In this document: positions 35,701 to 44,782 of the stretch, one piece after another
How the letters are laid out: each line of letters opens with the position of its first letter
Position numbering within the stretch: position 1 is the first letter of the stretch
From: DASYGT01 sp035999365
Lineage (GTDB): Bacteria > Actinomycetota > Actinomycetes > Mycobacteriales > Jatrophihabitantaceae
DNA: 64,000 nt
Direction: 5' to 3'
Assembly: GCA_035999365.1 (NCBI GenBank)
Contig: DASYGT010000054.1
Span: 1 to 64,000 of the forward strand
The notes under the pieces: model-generated
What the model was told of the DNA's origin: nothing
Seen by the model: the letters and a program-made list of their open reading frames with translations, nothing else
Database searches by the model: none
Translations under genes and position numbers: made by a program

Positions 35701-36619
35701 CGAAGCCCTCACCGGTGAGACCGACGAAGATGTCTTCGAGGCTCGGCTGCTCGACATGGAACTCGCGCACCCCGACGCCGCCGGCGACGAGTGCGGCGAC
35801 GATCGCCTCCGGGTCGGCAGCCCCGAGCACGCCCTGGGCCCCTGACTCCGCAGGGCGGACCTCCTCCAGCCCCAGCCCGGTCAGTACCCGCACGGCCCGA
35901 TCCGGGGACGTCGTGGTGACCCGCACGCGAACCCGCTGCTGAGCACCGAGGTCGTCCAGCGACCCTTGCCAGACCATGCTGCCGACACTCATCACTCCGA
36001 CGTGGGTGCAGATCTGGGCAACCTCGCTGAGCAGGTGCGAGGAGACGAAGACCGTCACGCCGTCGGCGCCGAGCTGGGTGATCAGGTGCCGAACCTCGCG
36101 GGTGCCCTGCGGATCGAGCCCATTGGTCGGCTCGTCCAGGACGAGGAGGTCCCGCGGTTGAAGCAGCGCCCCAGCTATGCCGAGACGCTGTCGCATACCG
36201 AGCGAATAGTTGCGGTATCGCTTTCCCGCAGCCGCGGTGAGCCCGACCCGATCGAGTGCCTCCCCGATCCGGTGCTTCGCCGTGCGTGCCGCCGCGCGGT
36301 GGTCGGCGGCGTCCAGCCGGGCGAGGTTGGCCCACCCGGACAGGTACGGGTGGAAGGCCGGCCCTTCGACGAGCGCCCCGACGCGGGGGAGGACATCGTC
36401 GCGCGCCGAGCCGAAATCACGCCCGAGCAGTTCGTGCGATCCCGCCGTCGGGAACACCAACCCGAGCAACATCCGGATCGTCGTGGTCTTGCCCGAACCG
36501 TTCGGGCCCAGGAAGCCGTAGACGGCACCAGACGGTACGTCGAGGTCGACGGCATCGACCACCAGCTGCTTGCCGAAACGTTTGGACAGCCCCGTGGAGG
36601 CGATCGCCCGCGCGGTCAC
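35687..36619 (-). CDS. ABC transporter ATP-binding protein
   Basis: 310 aa. Walker A GPNGSGKTTTIRML, signature YSLGMRQRLGIAGALL, Walker B LLVLDEPTNGLDP, and VFVSSHLLSEVAQIC with the switch His. A C-terminal DUF4162-like extension (about 230-310) is typical of drug or lipid exporters of the ABC-2 class. It overlaps the permease gene and lies 16 bases after the LolA-like gene, so the three form one minus-strand operon divergent from a two-component system. Confidence 0.93.
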   Translation of the reverse strand: MTARAIASTGLSKRFGKQLVVDAVDLDVPSGAVYGFLGPNGSGKTTTIRMLLGLVFPTAGSHELLGRDFGSARDDVLPRVGALVEGPAFHPYLSGWANLARLDAADHRAAARTAKHRIGEALDRVGLTAAAGKRYRNYSLGMRQRLGIAGALLQPRDLLVLDEPTNGLDPQGTREVRHLITQLGADGVTVFVSSHLLSEVAQICTHVGVMSVGSMVWQGSLDDLGAQQRVRVRVTTTSPDRAVRVLTGLGLEEVRPAESGAQGVLGAADPEAIVAALVAGGVGVREFHVEQPSLEDIFVGLTGEGFDVSG

Positions 36620-36635
36620 TGCGAGGCCGCCCGGT

Positions 36636-37754
36636 CTAACGGGTCGACGCTGCGGCGTACAGGGCTTGCGGATTCACGGCGCCGGCGAACACCCGGCCGT
36701 CGTCAGTGATCAGGGCAGCGAACAGGGCCGAGTCGAGCAACCGCCCGGTACCCCAGCTGCCCTGGACCGGGGACAACGCCCCGAACGTCGGGCCGGCCAG
36801 CTTCTTGATCTCGGCGGCAGTTGTCCGGTATTCGACGACGCTGGACCAACCCGTGCCGATCGTCTTGGTTTCCGGCGTACCGGCGGAGTCCGGGAGCACC
36901 GAGGGCGCGTCCGCGTTGGAGCGCGCTGATCCCGTATGCACGACGGCACCAGGCGGAGGAGCGAAGCTGAAGTAGCCCGCCGGGGGAGCCTTGAACGAGA
37001 TGTCCGAGTACGCGACATCGAGGGCCGGCGTCGAGCTCCCGCGCGCATAGACCTGGACACCCAGCGGCAGCTTGGTCGACCCGTCGACCGAGATGTGCAC
37101 CGATCCGATCCGGGTCTGCGCGTCGCGCGGCGTGAGCACGAGCTCATAGGCCGACCGATCGGCGACGGTGCGGTTGGTCCCCAGAGCCACCGCCGTGGTG
37201 GGGTTTACCGCAGCGAGGAATTGTGTGGCGAGCTGTTGCGGGGTGAGCGCCTCAGCCACCGACGGTTTCGGCTCGGCGGCGGCGCTGCCGGCGCTACGGG
37301 CGGGCAGCACGGTGTGCGTGGCGACGTGGGTGTCGCTGTCCCACTCCCATATGTCGCTGCCGGAATGGAAGACGTCTGTCTCGGAGGTTTGGCCCAGCAA
37401 TGCGATGCGCTGGTGGTCGGCACTGCCGTACCAGACCCGGATCGTGTGGGAGCCGGCGAGCAAGCCGGCCATCGACGACCCACCGCGCTCGGCCCCAGCC
37501 ACACTCGGAAGCTGGGGCAGACCGAGCGACATCTGCGTGACTACGGTTCCGGAGAAGCCGCGCACGGATGCCGAGTGGATGTCCGCGACGAGTTCAGCGG
37601 TGTTCGTGTCGGGGAGCGGGCCGGACGTAGAGGCGCGCGCGGCAATCATCCCGCCGGCGGCGAGGCCGACGACACCCAGGACACCGACGGGGGCGAGCCA
37701 TCGCACAGAGCGGTGGCGCCGGACGATCGAAGGGGTCCTCACTGGATCCAGCAT
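36636..37754 (-). CDS. LolA/MucB(RseB)-like membrane-anchored protein
   Basis: 372 aa. One N-terminal membrane anchor (LAPVGVLGVVGLAAGGMIAA) and a long outside domain. The parts SVRGFSGTVVTQMSLGLPQLP, HTIRVWYGSADHQRIALL, DVFHSGSDIWEWDSDTHVATH and DVAYSDISFKAPPAGYFSF follow the half-barrel pattern of LolA/RseB/DUF2092 proteins, which bind lipid or sense envelope stress. It heads an operon with an ABC exporter, so lipid or lipoprotein handling is possible (inference). Start is ATG 37754; a GTG four codons later is an alternative. No strong ribosome site is seen for either. Confidence 0.72.
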   Translation of the reverse strand: MLDPVRTPSIVRRHRSVRWLAPVGVLGVVGLAAGGMIAARASTSGPLPDTNTAELVADIHSASVRGFSGTVVTQMSLGLPQLPSVAGAERGGSSMAGLLAGSHTIRVWYGSADHQRIALLGQTSETDVFHSGSDIWEWDSDTHVATHTVLPARSAGSAAAEPKPSVAEALTPQQLATQFLAAVNPTTAVALGTNRTVADRSAYELVLTPRDAQTRIGSVHISVDGSTKLPLGVQVYARGSSTPALDVAYSDISFKAPPAGYFSFAPPPGAVVHTGSARSNADAPSVLPDSAGTPETKTIGTGWSSVVEYRTTAAEIKKLAGPTFGALSPVQGSWGTGRLLDSALFAALITDDGRVFAGAVNPQALYAAASTR

Positions 37755-37823
37755 GAGTACGGAGCACTGTGATGGGGCTGAGGCGGTTCACAGCGACCTA
37801 CTGTCGTGGGTGCACGCTGGCGC

Positions 37824-37855
37824 CAAGTCGCCGAAGGCGGTGACACAAGTCGCCG
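37824..37855. promoter_or_regulatory. Direct-repeat site (2 x 10 bp, 22-bp period) before OmpR-type regulator
   Basis: CAAGTCGCCG at 37824-37833 and 37846-37855, in the 136 bases between the divergent LolA-like and response-regulator genes. OmpR/PhoB regulators bind tandem repeats on one face of the helix, and 22 bases is about two turns. A second half-site pair between them is not obvious. Confidence 0.5.
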
Positions 37856-37890
37856 GACGGCGCTTCGACTGGCCCAAGTGAGGAGACGCA

Positions 37891-38565
37891 GTGCGACTGC
37901 TCATCGTCGAGGACGAGGTGCGGCTGGCCTCGGCATTGCAGCGCGGACTAGGCAGTGAGGGTTTCACCGTCGACGTCGCGCACACCGGACCGGACGGGTT
38001 GCACGCCGCCCAGGAGACCGCCTACGACGCGGTGATCCTCGACATCATGCTTCCGGGCCTGTCCGGCTATCGCATCATCGAACAGCTGCGGGCCGGTGAG
38101 AACTGGGTGCCGATCCTGATGCTCACCGCGAAGGACGGCGAGTACGACGAAGCCGACGCCCTCGATCTCGGCGCCGACGACTACCTCACCAAGCCGTTCT
38201 CGTTCGTCGTGCTGCTGGCCCGCATCCGGGCGCTGCTACGCCGTGGCGTCACGCCCAGGCCGGCGTCGTTGAAGGTCGATGATCTCGTTCTCGATCCGGC
38301 CGCCCACACCGTAATGCGCGGCGACACGCCGATCGAGCTCACGCCGCGAGAGTTCTCCCTGCTTGAATTCCTCATGCGCAGAGCAGGCGACGCGGTCAGC
38401 AAGGCTGACATCTTGCATCACGTGTGGGATGCCAACTACGAGGGCGACGCCAATGTCGTCGAGGTGTACGTCGGCTATCTGCGCCGCAAGATCGACACCC
38501 CGTTCGGCCGTCAGAGCGTGCAGACCGTGCGCGGCGCCGGCTACCGGCTCACTGCGGATAGTTGA
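37891..38565 (+). CDS. OmpR-family response regulator
   Basis: 224 aa. Receiver with EDE near the N-terminus, phosphoacceptor in DAVILDIMLPG, TAKDGEYDEADALDLGADDYLTKPF with the conserved Lys. The DNA-binding winged helix has ELTPREFSLLEFLMRRAGDAVSK and VEVYVGYLRRKIDTPFGRQSVQTVRGAGYRL. GTG 37891 has GAGGAGA eight bases upstream. It overlaps the kinase gene by four bases (TTGA). The divergent ABC/LolA-like operon is the most likely regulon member. Confidence 0.93.
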   Translation: MRLLIVEDEVRLASALQRGLGSEGFTVDVAHTGPDGLHAAQETAYDAVILDIMLPGLSGYRIIEQLRAGENWVPILMLTAKDGEYDEADALDLGADDYLTKPFSFVVLLARIRALLRRGVTPRPASLKVDDLVLDPAAHTVMRGDTPIELTPREFSLLEFLMRRAGDAVSKADILHHVWDANYEGDANVVEVYVGYLRRKIDTPFGRQSVQTVRGAGYRLTADS

Positions 38566-39962
38566 CCCGGATCGCGGCCTCGCCGGTGTCCTGGTGGGCG
38601 CGCCAGTCGCTGCGCGCCCGGCTCACCCTGCTCGCGACCGCGCTGTTCTCGCTCGCCGTGCTCACGGGGACGGTGCTGGTACTCGTCCTGCAGCGGTACA
38701 CGCTCGTGCGCACGCTGGATTCCTCGGCCTTGAAGACGGCTCACGACATCGCGCTGCAGGTCAAGGGCGACAAGTCTTCCGAGCTGACGACGGTCCTGCC
38801 GACAACGGGTGGCATCGCGGCAGTTCAGGTCGTCGACCGAACCGATCGGGTGCTCGCCGTCTCGCCGGGCAGCGACCGGGTGGTGCCCATCCTCGATGCG
38901 AAGCAGCTTGCCCAAGTCCGCGAGGGTGACCGAATTGCACTGAGCAACGCCGTCTCCGATGCGCCGGAGCGGGCGCTTGGCGTGCGCGTCGGCGACAAGA
39001 CGGTCGTCGTCATCACCGACCTGAAGAATGTGAACGACAGTGTGCGGCTGCTGGGGCAGGTGGCGCTGATCGGCGGCCCGCTTGCAGTGCTGCTCCTGGC
39101 GCTGGCCACCTATGGAGTCGTGGCGTTGACGCTCCGCTCGGTCGCCGCCCTGCGGCACGGTGCCGCTGACATCACGGCCGCCGGACTTGCTGATCAACGG
39201 CTACCACTGCCCAGCGCGCAGGATGAGATCCATCGGCTCGCCGTGACGCTCAACGCGATGCTCGACCGGATCGACGCCTCGACCACACGCCAGCGCACAT
39301 TCGTCGGCGACGCGGCCCACGAACTGCGTTCGCCGCTCGCCTCCCTGCGCGTCCAGCTCGAGGTCGCCAAGCGCGTCGGGCCTGAGACCGATCTGGAATC
39401 CCTCGTGGACGACGTGCTCGTCGACGTCGATCGCCTCGACCGCCTCGTCTACGACTTGCTCGCCCTCGCCCGATCGGACGAGGCCGCAGGTCGTTTGCTG
39501 CACGCGGAACCCGTCAACCTTCCGGAGCTGCTCGCCGACCTCGTCGGGGGATACGAGAGTGCACGGGTGCCGGTCGAACTGGATGTCGACGTTGCGGCGG
39601 GCGCGGGCATCGTCAACGGGGATATCGACGGACTGCGGCGCGTGGGGATCAACCTGATCGACAACGCCGTCCGCTACGCCAGCGCTCGGGTGACGGTGTC
39701 GGTCGAGTCGGACTCGTCGTCGACGCTCACCATGCTTGTGACCGACGACGGCCGGGGCATCCCGGCCGACGAACGCGAGCGCGTCTTCGACCGCTTCTAT
39801 CGCGTGCAGGCCTCACGCTCACGCGGCAGCGGCGGCACCGGTCTCGGACTGTCGATCGTGCGCGACGTGGTCCGGGCGCACGGCGGCAGCGTTCGGCTGG
39901 CCGCACGCCCGGACGGGAAGCCGGGGCTGCAGGCAATCGTCGTCCTACCTCGCCTCGGGTGA
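38562..39962 (+). CDS. Membrane sensor histidine kinase, partner of the preceding regulator
   Basis: 466 aa from a TTG overlapping the regulator stop. Two membrane helices (about 18-42 and 165-190) enclose a roughly 120-residue extracytoplasmic sensor. HAMP follows, then HisKA with the phosphoacceptor in DAAHELRSPLASLRVQLEVAKR, and HATPase boxes LIDNAVRYASARV, VTDDGRGIP and GTGLGLSIVRDVV. Coupled by overlap to its regulator. The sensed signal is unknown; envelope or antibiotic stress is suggested by the divergent exporter operon. It ends four bases from the convergent pknB stop. Confidence 0.92.
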   Translation: MTRIAASPVSWWARQSLRARLTLLATALFSLAVLTGTVLVLVLQRYTLVRTLDSSALKTAHDIALQVKGDKSSELTTVLPTTGGIAAVQVVDRTDRVLAVSPGSDRVVPILDAKQLAQVREGDRIALSNAVSDAPERALGVRVGDKTVVVITDLKNVNDSVRLLGQVALIGGPLAVLLLALATYGVVALTLRSVAALRHGAADITAAGLADQRLPLPSAQDEIHRLAVTLNAMLDRIDASTTRQRTFVGDAAHELRSPLASLRVQLEVAKRVGPETDLESLVDDVLVDVDRLDRLVYDLLALARSDEAAGRLLHAEPVNLPELLADLVGGYESARVPVELDVDVAAGAGIVNGDIDGLRRVGINLIDNAVRYASARVTVSVESDSSSTLTMLVTDDGRGIPADERERVFDRFYRVQASRSRGSGGTGLGLSIVRDVVRAHGGSVRLAARPDGKPGLQAIVVLPRLG

Positions 39963-39966
39963 TGCC

Positions 39967-41745
39967 TCAGCTCGTGCACGGCGGTAGGCCACCGGTCGGC
40001 AGGCCGGTCGGGATACCCGTGATGCCACCGGACGGCGTGACGCAGGTAGGAGCCGGCTTCACGTACTTGTAAATGACCAGCGCAATCTTGGTGTTCTGCG
40101 GGTAGGCGATGCCCGGCGTCGGGTTCTCGTCCTTGACAGTGCCGTCCTTCGCCTTGTCCGGAGTGTTCACCGTCTGGCTGTCGTCGATATTGGTCCAGCC
40201 GGCGGAGTTCAGCTTCACCTTGGCGTCGGCGTCCTTGAGGTTGCGGACGTCGGGCAGGACGGTCTTCCCGCTCGACACCGACAGCGTGACGGCCGCCCCC
40301 GGCGCGACGTTGCTGAACGGCGGGGCGCTCTGCGCGATAACGGTGCCGACATCGGCCGCGTTGTTCACGATCTTCTGCTTCGCGACGAGGTTGAGGTTGT
40401 GCAGGATCGCTGCGGCGTCGGTGTACTGCTTGCCGGTGAGGTCGGGGACCTGCACCTGCTTGGGCGTATAGAGGTGGTACACCACCGTCGACTTCTCGTT
40501 GACCTTGGTGTTCGGCCCGGGTTCGAGCGTGCAGACCTGCCCCTTGTCGACTGTTGCATTTCCGAAGCAGGGACCGTTCGTGTCATCGCCGGCGACAGGG
40601 TTCAGCTTCGCCGCGCGCAGGGTGTCCTGAGCCGCTCCGGGGAGCTCGCCGATCACCGACTGCGGCACGGTCACCTTCGCCACCGAGTCACTGCGGCCGA
40701 TCAAGAAGATCGCCGCCACGGCGGCACCGATCACGAGCAACAGCGCGATGACGACGGCCAGCCAGACAAGCCCGCTACGCCGGTCGTCGTCCGGTCCCGG
40801 GGGCGGCTCGTCGATGCGGCGCACGGCCACCGGCGGCAGGCCGGAGCGGGCGATGAACTGGGTGCGGTCGGCGTCGGACATGACCGCCTCGGCAGCCACC
40901 GGCTGGTTGGCCAGTGCGCGCTGCAGGTCGGTGCGCATCTCACCGGCGCTCTGATAGCGGTTGAGCTGGTTCTTGGCGAGCGCCTTCATGATGATCGAGT
41001 CGAGTGCCGGCGGAATTTCAGGATTGCGCGACGAAGGGGGCGCCGCGTTCTCACGCACGTGCTGGTAGGCGACCGCTACCGGCGAATCGCCCTGGAACGG
41101 CGGCGACCCGGTGACGAGCTCGTAGAGCAGGCACCCGGTGGAGTAGACGTCCGAGCGCGCATCGACTGCCTCGCCCCGGGCCTGCTCCGGCGAGAGGTAT
41201 TGCGCGGTCCCGATCACGTTCGCCGTCTGCGTGACTGTCGCCGCGTTGTCCGCGAGCGCTCGAGCGATGCCGAAGTCCATGACCTTGACCGCGCCGGTCG
41301 GCGTGATCATCACGTTTGCGGGCTTGATGTCGCGATGCACGATGCCGTTGCGGTGACTGAAATCGAGGGCGCCGCACACGTCGGCGGCAACCTCCATCGC
41401 GCGCCTCACCGGTAACCGGCCCTGCGTCTTCAGGATGTCACGCAGAGTGCGCCCCTCGACGTACTCCATCACGATGTACGGCTGTGTTGCTCCGTCCGGC
41501 GCCGGGTCCTCACCCGTGTCATAGACCGAGACGACCGACGGATGGTTCAGCCCGGCAGCGGCCTGCGCCTCACGGCGGAACCGGTTGATGAACGACGGGT
41601 CACGTGCCAGGTCAGCGCGCAGCACCTTGATCGCGACGTCACGGCCCAACCGGATGTCTCGGCCCCGGTGCACCTCGGCCATGCCGCCGTAGCCGAGCAG
41701 CTCGCCCAGCTCGTACCGTCCGCCGATCAACCTCGGCTGCGTCAT
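39967..41745 (-). CDS. pknB: PknB-type PASTA serine/threonine protein kinase
   Basis: 592 aa, Hanks-type kinase controlling cell-wall growth and division. Lys40 in VAIKVLRAD, catalytic Asp139 in HRDIKPANVM, DFG at 157-159, and an activation loop VTQTANVIGTAQYLSPEQA with threonines 172 and 174 matching the two phosphorylated threonines of mycobacterial PknB. Juxtamembrane region, one membrane helix (about 330-355), then three PASTA repeats (VTVPQSVIGELPG, VQVPDLTGKQYTDAA, TVLPDVRNLKDADA) and a Gly/Pro tail with two cysteines. Mycobacterial PknB has four repeats. 42 bases after pbpA; it is the last gene of the minus-strand cluster. Confidence 0.96.
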   Translation of the reverse strand: MTQPRLIGGRYELGELLGYGGMAEVHRGRDIRLGRDVAIKVLRADLARDPSFINRFRREAQAAAGLNHPSVVSVYDTGEDPAPDGATQPYIVMEYVEGRTLRDILKTQGRLPVRRAMEVAADVCGALDFSHRNGIVHRDIKPANVMITPTGAVKVMDFGIARALADNAATVTQTANVIGTAQYLSPEQARGEAVDARSDVYSTGCLLYELVTGSPPFQGDSPVAVAYQHVRENAAPPSSRNPEIPPALDSIIMKALAKNQLNRYQSAGEMRTDLQRALANQPVAAEAVMSDADRTQFIARSGLPPVAVRRIDEPPPGPDDDRRSGLVWLAVVIALLLVIGAAVAAIFLIGRSDSVAKVTVPQSVIGELPGAAQDTLRAAKLNPVAGDDTNGPCFGNATVDKGQVCTLEPGPNTKVNEKSTVVYHLYTPKQVQVPDLTGKQYTDAAAILHNLNLVAKQKIVNNAADVGTVIAQSAPPFSNVAPGAAVTLSVSSGKTVLPDVRNLKDADAKVKLNSAGWTNIDDSQTVNTPDKAKDGTVKDENPTPGIAYPQNTKIALVIYKYVKPAPTCVTPSGGITGIPTGLPTGGLPPCTS

Positions 41746-41787
41746 CGTCCATCCTCACTGCTCGTACTCATCGGAGTGCGTACCACG

Positions 41788-43353
41788 TCAATGTCCTGCG
41801 GTCGTCGAGCGCAAATACGCTTCCATGACTGCCTTTGCCACGGGTGCCGCGGCAAGTCCGCCCGTCGTCTCGTTGCCGTTCACGCCGCCGTTCTCGATGA
41901 TGACTGCGACGGCGATCCTCGGCTGGCCGCCCTGCATCGCGAATCCCGAGAACCAGGCGTGCGGGGGAGTCTGCTTGCCATTCTTGAAGATCCCGGTGTC
42001 GGCCGTGCCCGTCTTGCCGCCCACCGTCACGCCCTGCAGGTCCGTGATCCGCGCCGCCCCGCCCGTGCCCTCCGGATTCTCGACGACCCCGACCATCATC
42101 TGCTGCAGCTCCTGGTCGAGCGTCGGGTCGAGCACCTGCGCCATCTGGGTCGGACTGGTCTGGGACAGCACGGAGAAGTTCGAGCTCAAGTCCTGCCGAA
42201 CCAGGAACGGTGTCATCAGCGAGCCATTGTTCGCGACAGCTGCTGCGATCATCGCAGCTTGTAGCGGTGACATGCGGACGTCCTGCTGGCCGAACGAGGA
42301 GTGCGCCAACGAACCCGGATCGGACAGATCGCTCGCCGTGCCCACCGTTGAATGCGCCACGCTGATCGGAACGCTGAGCGGGTCGCCGTCGAATCCGAAC
42401 AACGACGCTTCCGCTGCGACCTTGGCGCCTTTCAACTTGTCGACGGCCAGCGATGCGAACGCCGTATTGCACGACTTGGCGAAGGCGAACGAGAGCGTGG
42501 CGGTGGTGCCGTTCTGACACGTCTCGCCGTTGAAGTTCTCCACGCACGACGACGCCGGATCATTCGGGCACGCGCCGGTGTGATCGTGGAACGGCCAGAA
42601 GCCGTTCGGAGCCGGCACCTGCTGGTCGGGTTTGACGCCGTCGCGCAACGCGGCTGCTGAGACGATCACCTTGAATACAGACCCGGGCGCGTATGTCTGC
42701 TTCAGCGCGCGATCCAGCATGGGCTGGGCGGGATCGTTCTGCAGGGTCTGGTAGTAGCGAGCGATGCTCGCCGAGTCGTGCGAACTCAGCTTGTTCGGGT
42801 CGTACGACGGTGTGGATACCAGAGCGAGAATCGCACCCGTCGTCGGGTCGAGTGCCACCACCGCCCCACGGCGCAGCGTGCCGCCAGACGTCCTCATGGC
42901 GTCGTAGGCGGCCTGCTGCGCGGCCTTGTTCAATGTCAGCTCGACGCTGCCGCCGTGCGGATTGCGGCCGGTGAACAGATCTGCGATCTTGCGGCTGAAC
43001 TGGCGCGGGTCGGTACCGGACAGGACCTTGTCCTTCGCGGACTCGATTCCGTCGGTGCCGTAGACGATCGAGTTGAAGCCGGTCGCGGGCGCGTAGATCG
43101 GCCCGTCGGCGTACACGCGCAGGTACTTCAGTTCGTCCGTGGTCGACACGGACTTCGCTATCGCGGTGCCTTGGACGTCGATCTGGCCACGCGGGCTGGA
43201 GTACTCCGCCAGGATCGGCAGGCGATTGTCGGCGTACTTGTCGGTGTTGTCGTAGGCGTTGTTCTTGACGACCTGGACAAAGTTGATGTTGACGAAGATC
43301 GCCGCGAGCAGCACGCCGAGCGCGACGGCGACCTTGCGGATCGGGCGGTTCAT
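41788..43353 (-). CDS. pbpA: Penicillin-binding transpeptidase PbpA
   Basis: 521 aa, class B penicillin-binding protein crosslinking septal or elongation peptidoglycan outside the membrane. One N-terminal anchor (VAVALGVLLAAIFVNINFVQVV). Catalytic motifs: SxxK as Ser225-Val-Phe-Lys228 in YAPGSVFKVI, SxN as Ser294-Cys-Asn296 in AKSCNTAF, and KTG at 447-449 in GGKTGTAD. Partner glycosyltransferase RodA is encoded 31 bases upstream. In mycobacteria PbpA is a substrate of PknB, consistent with the cluster. Confidence 0.95.
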   Translation of the reverse strand: MNRPIRKVAVALGVLLAAIFVNINFVQVVKNNAYDNTDKYADNRLPILAEYSSPRGQIDVQGTAIAKSVSTTDELKYLRVYADGPIYAPATGFNSIVYGTDGIESAKDKVLSGTDPRQFSRKIADLFTGRNPHGGSVELTLNKAAQQAAYDAMRTSGGTLRRGAVVALDPTTGAILALVSTPSYDPNKLSSHDSASIARYYQTLQNDPAQPMLDRALKQTYAPGSVFKVIVSAAALRDGVKPDQQVPAPNGFWPFHDHTGACPNDPASSCVENFNGETCQNGTTATLSFAFAKSCNTAFASLAVDKLKGAKVAAEASLFGFDGDPLSVPISVAHSTVGTASDLSDPGSLAHSSFGQQDVRMSPLQAAMIAAAVANNGSLMTPFLVRQDLSSNFSVLSQTSPTQMAQVLDPTLDQELQQMMVGVVENPEGTGGAARITDLQGVTVGGKTGTADTGIFKNGKQTPPHAWFSGFAMQGGQPRIAVAVIIENGGVNGNETTGGLAAAPVAKAVMEAYLRSTTAGH

Positions 43354-43384
43354 ACCAAGCCTCCTAGGCGGCGGATGCGAAGCG

Positions 43385-44782
43385 TCACGGTGTTGCCACT
43401 GCAGGCTCCGGCGTCGCCAGATTCGGCGGGACGTTCGTCGGTCGTCGCGCCGCGTCCGACACCCGCAGCAGGATCGCGAGCAACACGTAGTTCGCGAGTA
43501 AGGACGAGCCGCCGTAGGACAGGAAGGGTGTCGTCAACCCGGTTTCGGGCAGCAAGCGGGTGACCCCAGCCACGACGACGAACAGCTGCAGTGCAACGAG
43601 GAACGACAGTCCGCAGGCGAGCAGCTTGCCGAACGAATCCCGCACTGCCAGACCGGCGGCGATGCCGCGGGCGACGAACATGACGTACAGCATCAGCAGC
43701 GCGACGAGACCGAACAGGCCGACCTCCTCCCCGAAGGAGGAGATGATGAAGTCGGTTCCAGGGAGCGGGATCCGTTCCGGATGGCCCCCGCCCAACCCGG
43801 TCCCGAACAGGCCGCCGTTGCTGAGTCCGTACAGGGATTGGCGCAGCTGGTAGCCGTCGTCGTTGTGCGCCGGCGCGAACAGGTGCAGCCAGACGCCCAC
43901 CCGGGTCTGCACGGTGCCGAACAGTTGGTAGGCGATGTAGGCGCCGCCGGCGAACAGCACGATGCCGATGATCACCCAGCTGACCCGCTCGGTCGCAATG
44001 TAGATCAGCACGACGAACAGCCCGAAGAACATCAGTGACGTGCCGAGATCGTGGCCGCGCACCAGAACGGCGATGCACACGAGCCACGCACCGAGCAGCG
44101 GGCCGAGATCGCGTCCGCGCGGCAGGTCGATGCCGGCGAATCGCTTCCCGGCGAGGGACAGCACGTCGCGCTTGGTGACGAGGTAGGCGGCGCCGAAGAC
44201 GCAGAGGAGGATCTTGGCGAATTCACCCGGCTGCAGCGAGAACCCAGCGACACGGATCCAGATCCTCGCGCCATTCACCTCGCTGAAACGCGCCGGCAGG
44301 ATGGCCGGGAGAACGAGCAGGAACACGCCGGCCAGCGCGAGTGTGTAGGCGTAGCGCTGCAGCGTGCGATGGTCACGGATCAACACGATCAGCGCGATGA
44401 AGAGGGCGACACCCATCGCCGTCCAGACGACCTGCGTGGGCGCGGAGGCTCCCGCGTACTGCTGACCGAACTGCTGTGCCTGCTGTTTCTGACCGAGGTC
44501 GAGACGGTGAATCATGACTAGCCCGAGTCCGTTCAGGGCGACCGCGATCGGCAGCAGCAACGGATCGGCGAACGGCGCCACTTTGCGGATCACGAGGTGC
44601 GTGACGAGGCCGACCAGCAGTGGCACCGCGGCGTAGGTGACCAAATGCGAGGACAGGCGGCCGTCGCGGGTCGCCTCGACGGCAGCTTCGGCCCCGACGA
44701 CGAGAACCACAGCAAAGCCGAGGAGGAACAGTTCGGTGTTGCGCCGGGTCGGCAGGCGCAAGGCTGCGGGAATGATCGTCAT
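43385..44782 (-). CDS. rodA: RodA/FtsW-family SEDS peptidoglycan glycosyltransferase
   Basis: 465 aa with about twelve membrane helices. Conserved: NGARIWIRVAGFSLQPGEFAKI, RGHDLGTSLMFFGLFVVLIYIA (catalytic Asp region of SEDS proteins), and the C-terminal FIISSFGEEVGLFGL followed by LLPETGLTTPFLSYGGSSLL. The ATG at 44782 overlaps the pstP stop (ATGA); longer readings run inside pstP. It polymerises lipid II together with the adjacent PbpA. Confidence 0.95.
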   Translation of the reverse strand: MTIIPAALRLPTRRNTELFLLGFAVVLVVGAEAAVEATRDGRLSSHLVTYAAVPLLVGLVTHLVIRKVAPFADPLLLPIAVALNGLGLVMIHRLDLGQKQQAQQFGQQYAGASAPTQVVWTAMGVALFIALIVLIRDHRTLQRYAYTLALAGVFLLVLPAILPARFSEVNGARIWIRVAGFSLQPGEFAKILLCVFGAAYLVTKRDVLSLAGKRFAGIDLPRGRDLGPLLGAWLVCIAVLVRGHDLGTSLMFFGLFVVLIYIATERVSWVIIGIVLFAGGAYIAYQLFGTVQTRVGVWLHLFAPAHNDDGYQLRQSLYGLSNGGLFGTGLGGGHPERIPLPGTDFIISSFGEEVGLFGLVALLMLYVMFVARGIAAGLAVRDSFGKLLACGLSFLVALQLFVVVAGVTRLLPETGLTTPFLSYGGSSLLANYVLLAILLRVSDAARRPTNVPPNLATPEPAVATP

